DNA from: JAVBNH01 sp031551635 | Lineage (GTDB): Bacteria > Bacillota > Clostridia > Oscillospirales > Acutalibacteraceae | Length of the DNA stretch: 64,000 bases | NCBI GenBank assembly: GCA_031551635.1 | Contig: JAVBNH010000002.1 | Coordinates: forward strand, 186,001-250,000 | Direction of reading: 5' to 3' | Part shown: positions 1 to 8,024 of the stretch, one piece after another | How the letters are laid out: every line of letters starts with the position of its first letter | How positions within the stretch are numbered: the first letter of the stretch is position 1 | Program-made: the position numbers and the translations under genes | The notes under the pieces: model-generated | What the model was told of the DNA's origin: nothing | The model's database searches: none | Seen by the model: the letters and a program-made list of their open reading frames with translations, nothing else

Positions 1-642
1 TATCCTCTCGGAATCGCTTGCGGCTCGATGATTGGGCGTATACGCGATATGCTGACCTTTGAAGGTCTCGCGTACGCTTGTTTTGACTATCCGGAAATGG
101 TCGAGGATATGGTTGAAACTGCCTGTGTTTTGGTCGAGAATTCCCTTGAGCAAATATTGCCGCATTTTGAGTTTGATTACGCCAGCGGCTGGGAGGACAT
201 CTGCTTTAAAAACGGTCCGATAATTGACATTGATTTTTATACAAGGGTCATTGTCCCGCGTTACAAGAGAATTAATAAGCTCTTAAAAGAATACGGTATT
301 GATATCTGGTACACTGACTGCGACGGCGATGTGCGTCCTTTGCTTCCCGGCTTCCTCGAGAGCGGAATCAACTGCCTTTTCCCCTTTGAGGTCAACGGCT
401 GTGCTCATCCCGCTGAGCTTTTCGACACCTTCGGGCTTGACCTGCGCATTATGGGCGGGGTTGATAAAATGCAGCTAGGTGCTGGCAGGGACGCTATTGA
501 CAAGTACCTTGACACACTTGTTCCACTTGTTAAACGAGGCGGATATATTCCGTTCTGCGACCATCGCTGCCCTCCGAATGTTCCCGAGGAGGATTATATT
601 TACTATCTCGACAGAAAAGAAGAGCTCTTTTCAATGAAATAA
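1..642 (+). CDS. URO-D (uroporphyrinogen decarboxylase) family protein, C-terminal part
   Basis: The reading frame is open from base 1, so the gene begins outside the window; 213 residues remain. The visible part has the TIM-barrel pattern of the URO-D superfamily as found in Clostridia: a segment with DCDGDVRPLLP, then GINCLFPFEV and, near the end, RIMGGVDK and GGYIPFCDHRCPPN. Relatives include haem-pathway decarboxylases and corrinoid methyltransferases of the MtaA/CmuA type. No other haem gene is visible, so a methyltransferase-like role is as likely as decarboxylation. A membrane protein gene follows directly, suggesting cotranscription. Family is fairly sure; substrate is not known. Confidence 0.8.
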   Translation, partial: YPLGIACGSMIGRIRDMLTFEGLAYACFDYPEMVEDMVETACVLVENSLEQILPHFEFDYASGWEDICFKNGPIIDIDFYTRVIVPRYKRINKLLKEYGIDIWYTDCDGDVRPLLPGFLESGINCLFPFEVNGCAHPAELFDTFGLDLRIMGGVDKMQLGAGRDAIDKYLDTLVPLVKRGGYIPFCDHRCPPNVPEEDYIYYLDRKEELFSMK

Positions 643-665
643 ATGATTTGGAGAATTTTAAAAAA

Positions 666-1367
666 GTGAAGTTCTTTTATAGATTTAAACCGCTCTGTAT
701 TTTTATATTGCTGCCCTTCACCTTCGCCTTAATGGCTGTAGGTACCTTCGCAGGGCATATGCTTTTTCAAGGCTTTAACAGCCATTGGTTCGGTGTCGGC
801 GCGGGTGTATTGCTTATGCTGCTGGCTCTAGCTGTGCATTTTATATTTGGCAAAAAGATAAAGCTGCCATATATTTTCAGCGGCTTATATCTTATCAGCG
901 CGGCGCTTAACTATCTCGGCGCGGGGGTTGCGATTTCGTCATACTATCACTACAAGGATATGTATTTCGCCCTTGACGACGCATTTTATCCGATGATTAT
1001 GCTGATTTTCGCTATGCTTTGTTTTTCTGTGCTCTTATTGCTTTTCAGGCAGTATAAAGTTATTTTGCTCTCCCTCGGTGCTGCGGCACTCGCAGCCGCG
1101 CTTGTACTCTTCGCGATAAACTGGGCTAAGAGCGGTGAAATTCTTTACAGCTACGGCTTTTTCTTGATACTTAACACCCTCGCTTACCTCAGCGTTTACG
1201 CCTTAAGCGTTAACCATGACGACAGGAAATTTCTCGTGTTGTTTTCTTCAATTAGCTTTTACACCTTCGCAATAATTACCGCCGTTATTATTCTTATTCT
1301 CTCCTGGAGCGATATTTATGAAGGACTGGGCGGCAGTGACGGCGAGAAAAAAAAGAAAAAGAGTTGA
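666..1367 (+). CDS. Polytopic membrane protein, unknown function
   Basis: About 233 residues with six or seven hydrophobic segments (for example the stretches starting FILLPFTFALM, GVGAGVLLMLLAL, IMLIFAMLCFSVLL and AIITAVIILIL) and a short basic tail of lysines. I do not recognise a family. The start is uncertain: a TTG at 648 is in frame, but it overlaps the only GGAG (650-653), so the GTG at 666 that this GGAG can serve is preferred. The gene begins close behind the URO-D gene and is probably cotranscribed with it. Confidence 0.6.
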   Translation: MKFFYRFKPLCIFILLPFTFALMAVGTFAGHMLFQGFNSHWFGVGAGVLLMLLALAVHFIFGKKIKLPYIFSGLYLISAALNYLGAGVAISSYYHYKDMYFALDDAFYPMIMLIFAMLCFSVLLLLFRQYKVILLSLGAAALAAALVLFAINWAKSGEILYSYGFFLILNTLAYLSVYALSVNHDDRKFLVLFSSISFYTFAIITAVIILILSWSDIYEGLGGSDGEKKKKKS

Positions 1368-1378
1368 ATTCGCAATAA

Positions 1379-1400
1379 TAAAGGTCACTATGTCAATTGA
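1379..1400 (+). repeat. Vestige of a YoeB-type toxin C-terminus (direct repeat, copy 1)
   Basis: These 22 bases match 1991-2012 at 20 positions. The second copy is the very end of the live toxin gene, encoding KGHYDD and its stop; the first encodes KGHYVN and a stop in the corresponding frame, with nothing toxin-like upstream of it. The repeat therefore flanks the toxin-antitoxin module. It is best read as the scar of an earlier tandem module or of the insertion or duplication of this one. Confidence 0.7.
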
Positions 1401-1419
1401 GGATTTTCAAACATAAATA

Positions 1420-1448
1420 TTGACAAAACGCACCTATCAGGTTATAAT
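1420..1448 (+). promoter_or_regulatory. Consensus sigma-A promoter of the toxin-antitoxin operon
   Basis: TTGACA at 1420-1425, a 17-base spacer and TATAAT at 1443-1448 form a perfect consensus promoter. The start codon of the antitoxin lies about 35 bases past the expected transcription start. Antitoxins of this family usually bind their own promoter, but no clear operator palindrome was identified here. Confidence 0.85.
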
Positions 1449-1488
1449 AATAGAGAAAACAAACCTGAATGTAAGGAGTGAGCACTTT

Positions 1489-1755
1489 ATGTCTCATACA
1501 ACATTTAGTGTCCGTATGGATTCTGAGATTAAAAAGCAATTTGATGATTTTTGTGAAAAAGTAGGAATGAGCACCAGTACTGCGTTTAATATGTTCGCGC
1601 GGGCTGTTTTGAGAGAAAAACGCCTGCCTTTTGATGTAGCTATTGAATCTGATCAGTTTTACAGTGAAAGTAATCTCTCGCACCTTAGGCGCGGTATTGC
1701 CGCTTTGAACAGTTGCAAAGGTGTTGAACACGATATCATTGAAGTATCGGAATGA
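1489..1755 (+). CDS. RelB/DinJ family antitoxin
   Basis: 88 residues. The N-terminus (TTFSVRMDSEIKKQFDDF) and the following GMSTSTAFNMFARAVLREKRLPF form the ribbon-helix-helix DNA-binding fold of RelB/DinJ antitoxins, and the C-terminal part would bind and neutralise the toxin. The start is the ATG at 1489 behind AAGGAG (1473-1478); an upstream in-frame start would lie inside the promoter. The stop overlaps the toxin start in an ATGA, so the two genes are translationally coupled. Confidence 0.9.
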   Translation: MSHTTFSVRMDSEIKKQFDDFCEKVGMSTSTAFNMFARAVLREKRLPFDVAIESDQFYSESNLSHLRRGIAALNSCKGVEHDIIEVSE

Positions 1756-2012
1756 GGAAAATATGGTTTGACGAGGCTTGGGAAGACTATATTTATTGGC
1801 AAACACAAGATAAGAAAACAATTAAACGCATAAATGCTTTGTTACAAGATATTTCGCGCAATAACAATCAAGGCTTGGGAAAACCGGAACCCTTGAAAGG
1901 TGAGCTTAACGGTTTTTGGAGCAGAAGAATAGACGAAACAAACCGTTTGGTATATAGGCTAAGAAATGAAAATATTGAAATTCTTTCTTGTAAAGGTCAC
2001 TATGACGATTGA
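1752..2012 (+). CDS. Txe/YoeB family endoribonuclease toxin
   Basis: 86 residues, the usual length of YoeB/Txe toxins. Family marks are WEDYIYWQTQDKK near the N-terminus, GLGKPEPLKGELNGFWSRRI in the middle, RLVYRL, and the terminal KGHYDD that carries the conserved His-Tyr of the catalytic end. Members cleave mRNA at the ribosomal A site. It overlaps the antitoxin gene by 4 bases and appears intact. A terminator follows at 2033-2070. Confidence 0.92.
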   Translation: MRKIWFDEAWEDYIYWQTQDKKTIKRINALLQDISRNNNQGLGKPEPLKGELNGFWSRRIDETNRLVYRLRNENIEILSCKGHYDD

Positions 2013-2032
2013 ATAAGTGTAAAACATAAAAA

Positions 2033-2070
2033 AGTCTGCTGAAAAATTATATTATTCAGCAGCTTTTTTT
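2033..2070 (+). terminator. Rho-independent terminator after the toxin gene
   Basis: CTGCTGAA (2036-2043) pairs with TTCAGCAG (2055-2062) across an 11-base loop and is followed by a run of seven T. An A-run in front of the stem gives some activity for the convergent aldehyde dehydrogenase gene too. Confidence 0.85.
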
Positions 2071-2136
2071 AGTATTGTATTCATATTCAACGCTAATTGT
2101 TATGCAATACCAGCTCCTTGCGTAAGCCGGAGCGGT

Positions 2137-3519
2137 CTAAAAGTACCGCATGAAGAACTTCATAATTTGGTGGGTCGCAGGATTCATCGGCGGATTTCTA
2201 ACAAAAGGTTCCCAGACTGTTGACTTCTTGATAATGCCCTTAGTGTGCGTAAAGGTCTCGAAGCCGTATTTGCCGTGGCAGGAGCCCATTCCGCTTTCGC
2301 CGATACCTCCAAAAGGCAGATAAGGCGTTATAATATGCGAGACGGTTTCATTGATGCAGCCGCCGCCAAAAGAAACAGTTTCAAGGAATTTTTTCTTCAC
2401 CGCCTCATTATGGGTGAAAAGATAGAGCGCAAGTGGTTTCGGCTGGGATTTTATCTCCTTAATAACCTCGTTAATGCTTGTAAAAGTCATAATCGGCATT
2501 ATGGGTCCGAAGATTTCCTCCCGCATTACAGGCATGTCCCAGTTTACGCCGTCAATTAGCGTCGGGGCAATCTGCATAGTATCAGGATTTGACTGACCGC
2601 CGAAAATAACCTGTCCTCCGCTTGCGATGAGATCATTAAGACGGTTGAAATGCTTTTCGTTTATGATTTTGCAATATTTCGGGTTATTTTGCGGCTTGTC
2701 AGTATAAAATTTTACGATATAATGCTTCACATATTTTATGAATTCATCCTTGACGTCGCGGTGGACAAAGATATAATCAGGGGCTATGCAGGTCTGCCCG
2801 GCATTGAGCAGCTTCCCCCAGACAAGTCTCTGAGCCGAAACCTTGAGCGATGCCGTGCTGTCAACTATGACAGGGCTTTTGCCCCCAAGCTCCAAGGTTA
2901 CGGGCGTCAAGGTTTTCGCAGCGGTTACGGCTACTTGGGTACCCACCGTTTTGCCGCCGGTAAAAAAGATGTAGTCAAATTTTTGCTCAAGCAAATCCTG
3001 ATTATGTTCTCTCCCCCCAAGAACGGAACAAACATGATTGCTATCGAAAGACTCTGTGATTATTTTATCAATGACCAGAGAGCTTTCGAGCGAATAGTTT
3101 GACGGTTTGACCACGGCACAATTACCGGCGGCAACGGCGCTGATTAAAGGTGAAAATGTCAAAAGACAAGGATAATTCCACGGCGACATAATAAGCACTA
3201 TACCGTAGGGCTCTTTATAGGTGTAGTTAAGCCCTGGAAAGACTGTCATTGAGGTTTTCGCGAGACGCGGCTTAGCCCAAGCCTCAAGGTGCGACATAGT
3301 ATGCGTCAGCTCACGCATAAGCAGTCCGTATTCAGTTTCATATGCTTCATAAACGGTTTTATTCAGATCCTCTTTAAGTGCATTATAAATGTTTTGTTTG
3401 TTAGCGATAAAGGCATTTTTCAGCTTTTGCAGTGTCGCTAAGCGGAACTTCAGGTCAATTGTTTTCCCTGTGTTAAAAAAACTTTTCATTTCATCGACAA
3501 TTTGAGCGGTATTACTCAT
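2137..3519 (-). CDS. NAD(P)-dependent aldehyde dehydrogenase (class 3-like)
   Basis: 460 residues, typical of the short class 3/coniferyl-type aldehyde dehydrogenases that lack the long N-terminal extension. Motifs in order are MSPWNYP (about residue 110), AAGNCAVVKPS, FFTGG (coenzyme site), the catalytic glutamate in TLELGGKSP (about 210), the catalytic cysteine in NAGQTCIAPDY (about 243), and EEIFGPI. It oxidises aldehydes to acids in the cytoplasm, often fatty or medium-chain aldehydes. The start is the ATG at 3519 behind GAGGAGG; a TTG nine codons earlier lies upstream of that binding site and is not used. It stands alone and converges on the toxin operon. Confidence 0.92.
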   Translation of the reverse strand: MSNTAQIVDEMKSFFNTGKTIDLKFRLATLQKLKNAFIANKQNIYNALKEDLNKTVYEAYETEYGLLMRELTHTMSHLEAWAKPRLAKTSMTVFPGLNYTYKEPYGIVLIMSPWNYPCLLTFSPLISAVAAGNCAVVKPSNYSLESSLVIDKIITESFDSNHVCSVLGGREHNQDLLEQKFDYIFFTGGKTVGTQVAVTAAKTLTPVTLELGGKSPVIVDSTASLKVSAQRLVWGKLLNAGQTCIAPDYIFVHRDVKDEFIKYVKHYIVKFYTDKPQNNPKYCKIINEKHFNRLNDLIASGGQVIFGGQSNPDTMQIAPTLIDGVNWDMPVMREEIFGPIMPIMTFTSINEVIKEIKSQPKPLALYLFTHNEAVKKKFLETVSFGGGCINETVSHIITPYLPFGGIGESGMGSCHGKYGFETFTHTKGIIKKSTVWEPFVRNPPMNPATHQIMKFFMRYF

Positions 3520-3904
3520 ACTATTTTCCGTCCTCCTCAAAGACAAAAATAGATTCAGCTATTGAAATTCATTTTAACACAACAATTACAACAAAATCAA
3601 GTCTTTTTCATAATTTTTATTAAATCTTTATTAATATTTATTAAAAAATTTTGTTATATTTGATTTAATAAGTTTAAGGAATCTTAACTGTCAATTAATC
3701 TTTTGTTTCAACACAGCAAGAATTACCCCCAAAGTCAGTGCCCATGGGCTTTCCTGGCACATGTGCTTTTGGAAATAATTCTGAAATAGACATAAGAATT
3801 GGGAAAATAATGTAAGATTAAAAAATATCTCTTGACAAGTAATGTTTTTTTATCCAATATATTAATTAGTGTATTTTTATATTTTTTTGAAAAGAGATAA
3901 TAGT
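3520..3904. other. AT-rich divergent intergenic region with twin CATG palindromes
   Basis: This region separates the divergent aldehyde dehydrogenase and nitroreductase genes. It is very AT-rich except for 3736-3770, which holds two perfect 10-base palindromes, GCCCATGGGC (3740-3749) and GCACATGTGC (3757-3766). They may be operators or alternative RNA stems. A TTGACA at 3832-3837 is a possible -35 box for the nitroreductase, with only weak -10 candidates (AATATA or TATATT near 3856-3863). No gene is seen. Confidence 0.5.
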
Positions 3905-4465
3905 GTGAAAAATGAAGTTTTGGATGTAATCAAAAGCCGCAGGAGTGTCAGGGTTTATAAGGAGGAGCAAATAAGCGATGAAGTAATTGACGCGGTTGTC
4001 GAGGCAGGGCAATATGCTCCGAATGGCGGAGGGGAAGAGCAGTGGCATTTTACGGTTGTGCAGAATCGGGAGCTGCTGGAAAAAATCAATGACCAGGCTA
4101 AGAGTTTCGCGGTATCTTCTCAAATCTCATGGCTTGTCAGTCTCGGTGAGGACGCGAATTTTCACTGCATGTATCATGCTCCGACAGTAGTTTTTGTGTC
4201 GGGTGACAGTGGCAATATCTGCGCTGTTTCCGATACCGCCGCGGCGACTGAAAATATTATGCTTGCCGCGCAGAGTCTCGGTGTAGGTTCTTGCTGGGGC
4301 TATTTCGCGACGCAGGCCTTCCTCGGCAGCGAGGGTGTCAAGCTTACTGCTGAGCTTAAAATTCCTGTGGGATATAAGGTATATACCTCCGTGATGCTCG
4401 GCTACAGCGCAGAGGAACTGCAAGCAAAGCCGCGTAAAGACGGCTGCGTAACAATAATTAAGTGA
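3905..4465 (+). CDS. Nitroreductase family protein
   Basis: About 186 residues of the FMN-dependent nitroreductase fold: the N-terminal IKSRRSVRVYKEEQISDEV with the FMN-phosphate-binding arginines, APNGGGEEQWHFTVV, and the C-terminal LAAQSLGVGSCWGYF and LGYSAEELQAKPRK. Such enzymes reduce nitro compounds or quinones with NAD(P)H; the natural substrate is unknown. The GTG at 3905 behind a weak GAAAAGAG is preferred; an in-frame GTG at 3869 has no binding site. A convergent VanZ-like gene begins on the very next base. Confidence 0.85.
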   Translation: MKNEVLDVIKSRRSVRVYKEEQISDEVIDAVVEAGQYAPNGGGEEQWHFTVVQNRELLEKINDQAKSFAVSSQISWLVSLGEDANFHCMYHAPTVVFVSGDSGNICAVSDTAAATENIMLAAQSLGVGSCWGYFATQAFLGSEGVKLTAELKIPVGYKVYTSVMLGYSAEELQAKPRKDGCVTIIK

Positions 4466-5029
4466 CTATAGATTTAGTCTAATAAAGAATAATAGGTAAA
4501 ATAAAACAGGCAGACTTAACGCTGAGAGGATTACGATTATCTTTTTCGCGTTTTTCTCGTTGCGGAATATTACCGTGAGCAGCTTGTATCCAAAAACGCC
4601 GATTATTCCCCCAATGGTATTCAGAATCAAGTCATCGATATCACAAGTACCAATACCGAAAATGAGCTGTATAAGCTCAGCGGCAAGGGACGATGCAAAA
4701 ACAACAAGCAGATGGATATGAATTTTTTTGTGTCTCATTAGAAGGGGCAGGAACCCGCCTAAGGGAATGAAAATCATTATATTTCCCGCAACATTGCTGA
4801 ACGAAAACCTGCTAACTGCCTGAGAATCCGTGAACAGGAAGCCGCTTACCGTCTTGAAGGGTATAAAATTGTAGTCCCTAATTACAGCTCGTCCGGAGCT
4901 GAACAGCTCTCCGAAGGTTATTCTTGAGAAGAATAACAACTTCAAAAGAAAAATTATGTAAACGAAGAAAACCGCGTACAAGAAAACTGTCGCGGCTTTT
5001 TCACGTTTATCCGTCGCTTTTAACTTCAT
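4466..5029 (-). CDS. VanZ family membrane protein
   Basis: 187 residues with about five hydrophobic segments. The VanZ-like signature is the region ending AAELIQLIFGIGTCDIDDL followed by ILNTIGGIIGVFGYKLL, where acidic residues sit at the edge of a membrane helix. VanZ proteins give low-level teicoplanin resistance in enterococci, but most homologues have no proven role. The ATG at 5029 follows AAGGA; a TTG three codons earlier is less likely. It lies 21 bases behind plsC on the same strand, so the two probably form an operon. Confidence 0.82.
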   Translation of the reverse strand: MKLKATDKREKAATVFLYAVFFVYIIFLLKLLFFSRITFGELFSSGRAVIRDYNFIPFKTVSGFLFTDSQAVSRFSFSNVAGNIMIFIPLGGFLPLLMRHKKIHIHLLVVFASSLAAELIQLIFGIGTCDIDDLILNTIGGIIGVFGYKLLTVIFRNEKNAKKIIVILSALSLPVLFYLLFFIRLNL

Positions 5030-5050
5030 ATTTATCAAATCCTTAAATTG

Positions 5051-5746
5051 TTATGTGTAATAACCTCTGTATTCTATCGGTATTAATGTAGCTATATTTT
5101 TCATTATGCAGTTCATGCTTCTTGCTTCCCATTCGCTTTTTGTCTCACTCTCCAGCCTTTCGGGCAGAGTGAAAACCTTACCTATATTGATGTTTATGTC
5201 TGCGTCCGAGAATTTTTCCTTGCCCATATCCTTGTTTATGGCGAGGAATTTTTCGCTTCCGCTTATTCCCACCGGCGCTATAGGTGCGCCCGACTGCTTT
5301 GCGAAATGCATCACTCCTTTTTTGCCTTCGAGCATTTTTGCTTCACGGCTGCGGGTACCCTCGGGAAAAATAAAAACGCTCTTGCCGCTCTCTAGTGTCG
5401 CGTTTATTCTCTTTATTCCTTCTCTGTCAGGGGAATTCGGTGTTATCGGAATTGTTTTTACAATAGTGAAGCCGAGATTTGTCATGGGGTTTCCCTCGAG
5501 CTTTTTCCCGGCGACAAAACTCAGGTTTTCTTTTTCAAGCACATAATTGAGCAAAAGCGCGTCGGAATTGCTCAGGTGATTGCATATAAAAATATATGGT
5601 CTTTTATATTCGCATGTCAGGTTTTCCATACCGTTTACATGCAGGCGTGCGTGCGTTTTTATCTGGTGGGTGATGTAAGCGCCGACAAGCCTGGCGATAA
5701 ACGGCTCCGGCAGTGAGGTGATGGATTTTGTTAGAAGCTTGTTCAT
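5051..5746 (-). CDS. plsC: 1-acyl-sn-glycerol-3-phosphate acyltransferase
   Basis: 231 residues. The catalytic H-x4-D motif is in ICNHLSNSDALL, and the glycerophosphate-binding motif is FPEGTRSREAKM, both in the order and spacing of PlsC. The enzyme transfers an acyl chain to lysophosphatidic acid at the membrane to make phosphatidic acid. The ATG at 5746 is preceded by AGAAGG. It is the first gene of a two-gene unit with the VanZ-like gene. A paralogue with other acceptor specificity cannot be excluded. Confidence 0.88.
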   Translation of the reverse strand: MNKLLTKSITSLPEPFIARLVGAYITHQIKTHARLHVNGMENLTCEYKRPYIFICNHLSNSDALLLNYVLEKENLSFVAGKKLEGNPMTNLGFTIVKTIPITPNSPDREGIKRINATLESGKSVFIFPEGTRSREAKMLEGKKGVMHFAKQSGAPIAPVGISGSEKFLAINKDMGKEKFSDADININIGKVFTLPERLESETKSEWEARSMNCIMKNIATLIPIEYRGYYT

Positions 5747-5970
5747 TTATGACCTTCTTATCAGTTTAGCAGTTAATTATTAGTTTTTATTTTACATGAA
5801 TCGTATTATATCAAAAATATTCTGCTTTGGCTATATTTTGAACATATTTTATAAATTTATTAATAAATGCTGCTCAGTTATATAATGTGACGCTTTTGTG
5901 ATAATAATATTTATACTGAGGATAACACAAAAACGTAGAAATTTAGAAAATTTGTCATTTTATGTATTTT

Positions 5971-6045
5971 AGTACCTTATTGGGTTGAATGCTCAATAAA
6001 AAAAACGACTTGGTTTGTGGGCTTGGCAAGCCAAACCCACGTTAG
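5971..6045 (+). repeat. 75-bp palindromic repeat, copy A
   Basis: One of four copies of an exactly 75-bp element that starts AGTACCTTA and ends CCCACGTTAG. It holds a 3' hairpin GTGGGCTTGGC-AA-GCCAAACCCAC and a weaker 5' hairpin around GGGTTGAA. The outer GTGGGC and GCCCAC segments can also pair, giving imperfect inverted ends. Other copies are 7930-8004 (minus), 51349-51423 (minus) and 62246-62320 (plus). This copy lies just upstream of the pilB promoter. Confidence 0.9.
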
Positions 6046-6067
6046 AGACAATATTTTCCATAAATTA

Positions 6068-6096
6068 TTGATATTTTATTTTTTAACCGGTATAAT
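6068..6096 (+). promoter_or_regulatory. Sigma-A promoter of pilB
   Basis: TTGATA (6068-6073), a 17-base spacer and TATAAT (6091-6096), about 47 bases before the pilB start codon. Confidence 0.8.
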
Positions 6097-6142
6097 ACCC
6101 GGCGGCGCAAATTCTTGGAATTAGGAGCGTTAATACAGCTAT

Positions 6143-7819
6143 ATGAAAAATCTTAGATTGGGCGAAGTATTAGTTCAGGACGGTTATATATCAGAGTCTC
6201 AGCTTCAGACAATGCTTGAATTGCAAAAAAATGATCCGGCGAAAAAAAGGCTGGGTCAGATTATTATTGAGTCAGGCATAATAAATGAAACACAGATGCT
6301 GAGCGCTCTGTCTAAAAGACTGGGCATCAGCTATATTTCTCTGCTGGGCTTCCCAATTGATATAGATGCTGTAGATAAAATTCCAAAGCAGGTTGCGCAG
6401 AAATATAACGCCTTGGCTATATCGAAGGCTGAGGGCATTCTTATTATTGCAGTTAACGACCCGCTTGACCTGTATGCAATTGAGGACATCAAGCTAATAG
6501 TCAATCAACCCATAGAGATTGCCTGTGCCAACAAGGAAGAAATACAAAAATATATAAGCTACTGGTACTCTGAAATTGATACCAGAAAAGCAGCAAAGAC
6601 AGCTAATGCCACCGCGGACCCCGGCGCAGGAATCGCAATTGAGGATTTAAATGAAACAGCAGACGACACACCGGTTGTCACACTTGTCAATACCATATTA
6701 TATAAGGCTCACAATGCGGGTGCCTCAGACATCCATATTGAGCCGTTTGAGGATAAAACGGTTGTGCGAATCCGTGTTGACGGTCAAATACTTGAATATC
6801 TTCAGCTTTCCCAGGCTCTTCACAATTCTATAGTCGCGAGAATAAAGATACTCGGCGGCATGGATATTGCAGAGCGGCGTGTACCGCAGGACGGTCACTT
6901 CAGAGCAAAGCTTCAAAATATTGAGATAAATGTCCGTGTCTCTGTACTTCCGACGGTTTTCGGTGAAAAGGCTGTTTTACGTTTCTTTTCCCAAAATGCC
7001 CAACTTGACCATTCGGGTACCTTCGGTATGGCTCAGGATGATTTCGAGCGGGTTTCAAAGATTCTGCAGAGCCCGCACGGAATACTGTATATAACAGGAC
7101 CCACAGGCAGCGGAAAAACAACGACATTATATATGATTATAGAAATGCTCGCGAAAAAGGCGGTTAATATTTCGACAATCGAGGACCCTGTTGAGAGACA
7201 TCTCGCGAAAGTTAACCAGACCCAGACTAATGCTCAGGCAGGACTAACCTTTGCCTCAGGACTTCGCTCTTTGCTGCGTCAGGACCCCGACATCATTATG
7301 GTTGGCGAAACACGCGACAATGAAACGGCGAATATCGCGGTTAGCGCTGCGTTGACCGGTCACCTGGTTCTCTCAACACTGCATACAAATGACGCGGTTT
7401 CGGCGATACTTAGACTTGTCGACATGGGCATTGAGGAGTATATGATTTCAAACTCTCTCATAGGCGTCGTCGCGCAGAGGCTCGCGAAAAAAATATGTCT
7501 GAACTGCAAAACGGAATATACCCCTGGCGAACACGAACAGGCGTTGCTCGGCATGAAGGTCGACAAGCTATATAAAGGAAGCGGCTGCAATGTTTGCAAC
7601 CATACAGGTTATAAGGGGCGAATCGCAATTCATGAGGTTCTGACAATTGACTCTAATATAAGAGGTATTGTCTCAAGAAAAGAACCGCTTGAAAATGTTT
7701 ACAGCTATCTCAGGGATTCCGGCAAGCACAAATCACTCAAGGACAGCATTATACGGCTTGTTGCCGAAGGCGTTACAACGATTGATGAGATGAACAAGCT
7801 GATGTACATGAGTGACTAG
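6143..7819 (+). CDS. pilB: Type IV pilus extension ATPase PilB (GspE family)
   Basis: 558 residues, full length. An N-terminal MshEN/T2SSE domain (residues 1-150) is followed by the secretion ATPase core: Walker A GPTGSGKTTT (about 318), the Asp box FASGLRSLLRQDPDIIMVGE, the His box HLVLSTLHTNDA, and a zinc-binding C-terminal pair CLNC and CNVC (from about 452). It hydrolyses ATP on the cytoplasmic face to drive pilin polymerisation. AGGAG sits 15 bases before the ATG, a long spacing. The stop codon is part of the first unit of a heptamer array (7813-7895). The gene with its promoter lies between inverted copies of the 75-bp repeat. Confidence 0.96.
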   Translation: MKNLRLGEVLVQDGYISESQLQTMLELQKNDPAKKRLGQIIIESGIINETQMLSALSKRLGISYISLLGFPIDIDAVDKIPKQVAQKYNALAISKAEGILIIAVNDPLDLYAIEDIKLIVNQPIEIACANKEEIQKYISYWYSEIDTRKAAKTANATADPGAGIAIEDLNETADDTPVVTLVNTILYKAHNAGASDIHIEPFEDKTVVRIRVDGQILEYLQLSQALHNSIVARIKILGGMDIAERRVPQDGHFRAKLQNIEINVRVSVLPTVFGEKAVLRFFSQNAQLDHSGTFGMAQDDFERVSKILQSPHGILYITGPTGSGKTTTLYMIIEMLAKKAVNISTIEDPVERHLAKVNQTQTNAQAGLTFASGLRSLLRQDPDIIMVGETRDNETANIAVSAALTGHLVLSTLHTNDAVSAILRLVDMGIEEYMISNSLIGVVAQRLAKKICLNCKTEYTPGEHEQALLGMKVDKLYKGSGCNVCNHTGYKGRIAIHEVLTIDSNIRGIVSRKEPLENVYSYLRDSGKHKSLKDSIIRLVAEGVTTIDEMNKLMYMSD

Positions 7820-7895
7820 ACACTAGATTCTGGATTCTGGATGCTGGATGCTGGATTCTGGATGCTGGATGCTGGATTCTGGATGCTGGATTCTG
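7813..7895 (+). repeat. Heptamer array at the 3' end of pilB
   Basis: About twelve tandem 7-bp units, TGACTAG, ACACTAG, then ATTCTGG and ATGCTGG variants. The first unit contains the TAG stop codon of pilB. A small hairpin with a CTTCG loop (7900-7916, ATAAGG/CCTTAT) follows. Confidence 0.92.
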
Positions 7896-7929
7896 TCGGA
7901 TAAGGCTTCGCCTTATAAATCATTTATAC

Positions 7930-8004
7930 CTAAAGTGGGCTTGGCTTGCCATGCCCACAACCCAAGTCTTGTTTTATGTTGAGCTTTCAGACCACTAAGG
8001 TACT
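7930..8004 (-). repeat. 75-bp palindromic repeat, copy B
   Basis: Copy of the 75-bp element in inverted orientation to copy A, ending 6 bases before the AGGAG of pilT. Its stem arm has one change from the other copies (GGCATGGC in place of GGCTTGGC). With copy A it brackets pilB. Confidence 0.9.
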
Positions 8005-8024
8005 AATAAAAGGAGCTTTTTTAT

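Noticed and set aside
1393..1821. Minus-strand ORF over the antitoxin gene
   Set aside because: It runs antisense through a clear RelB/YoeB operon and its promoter.
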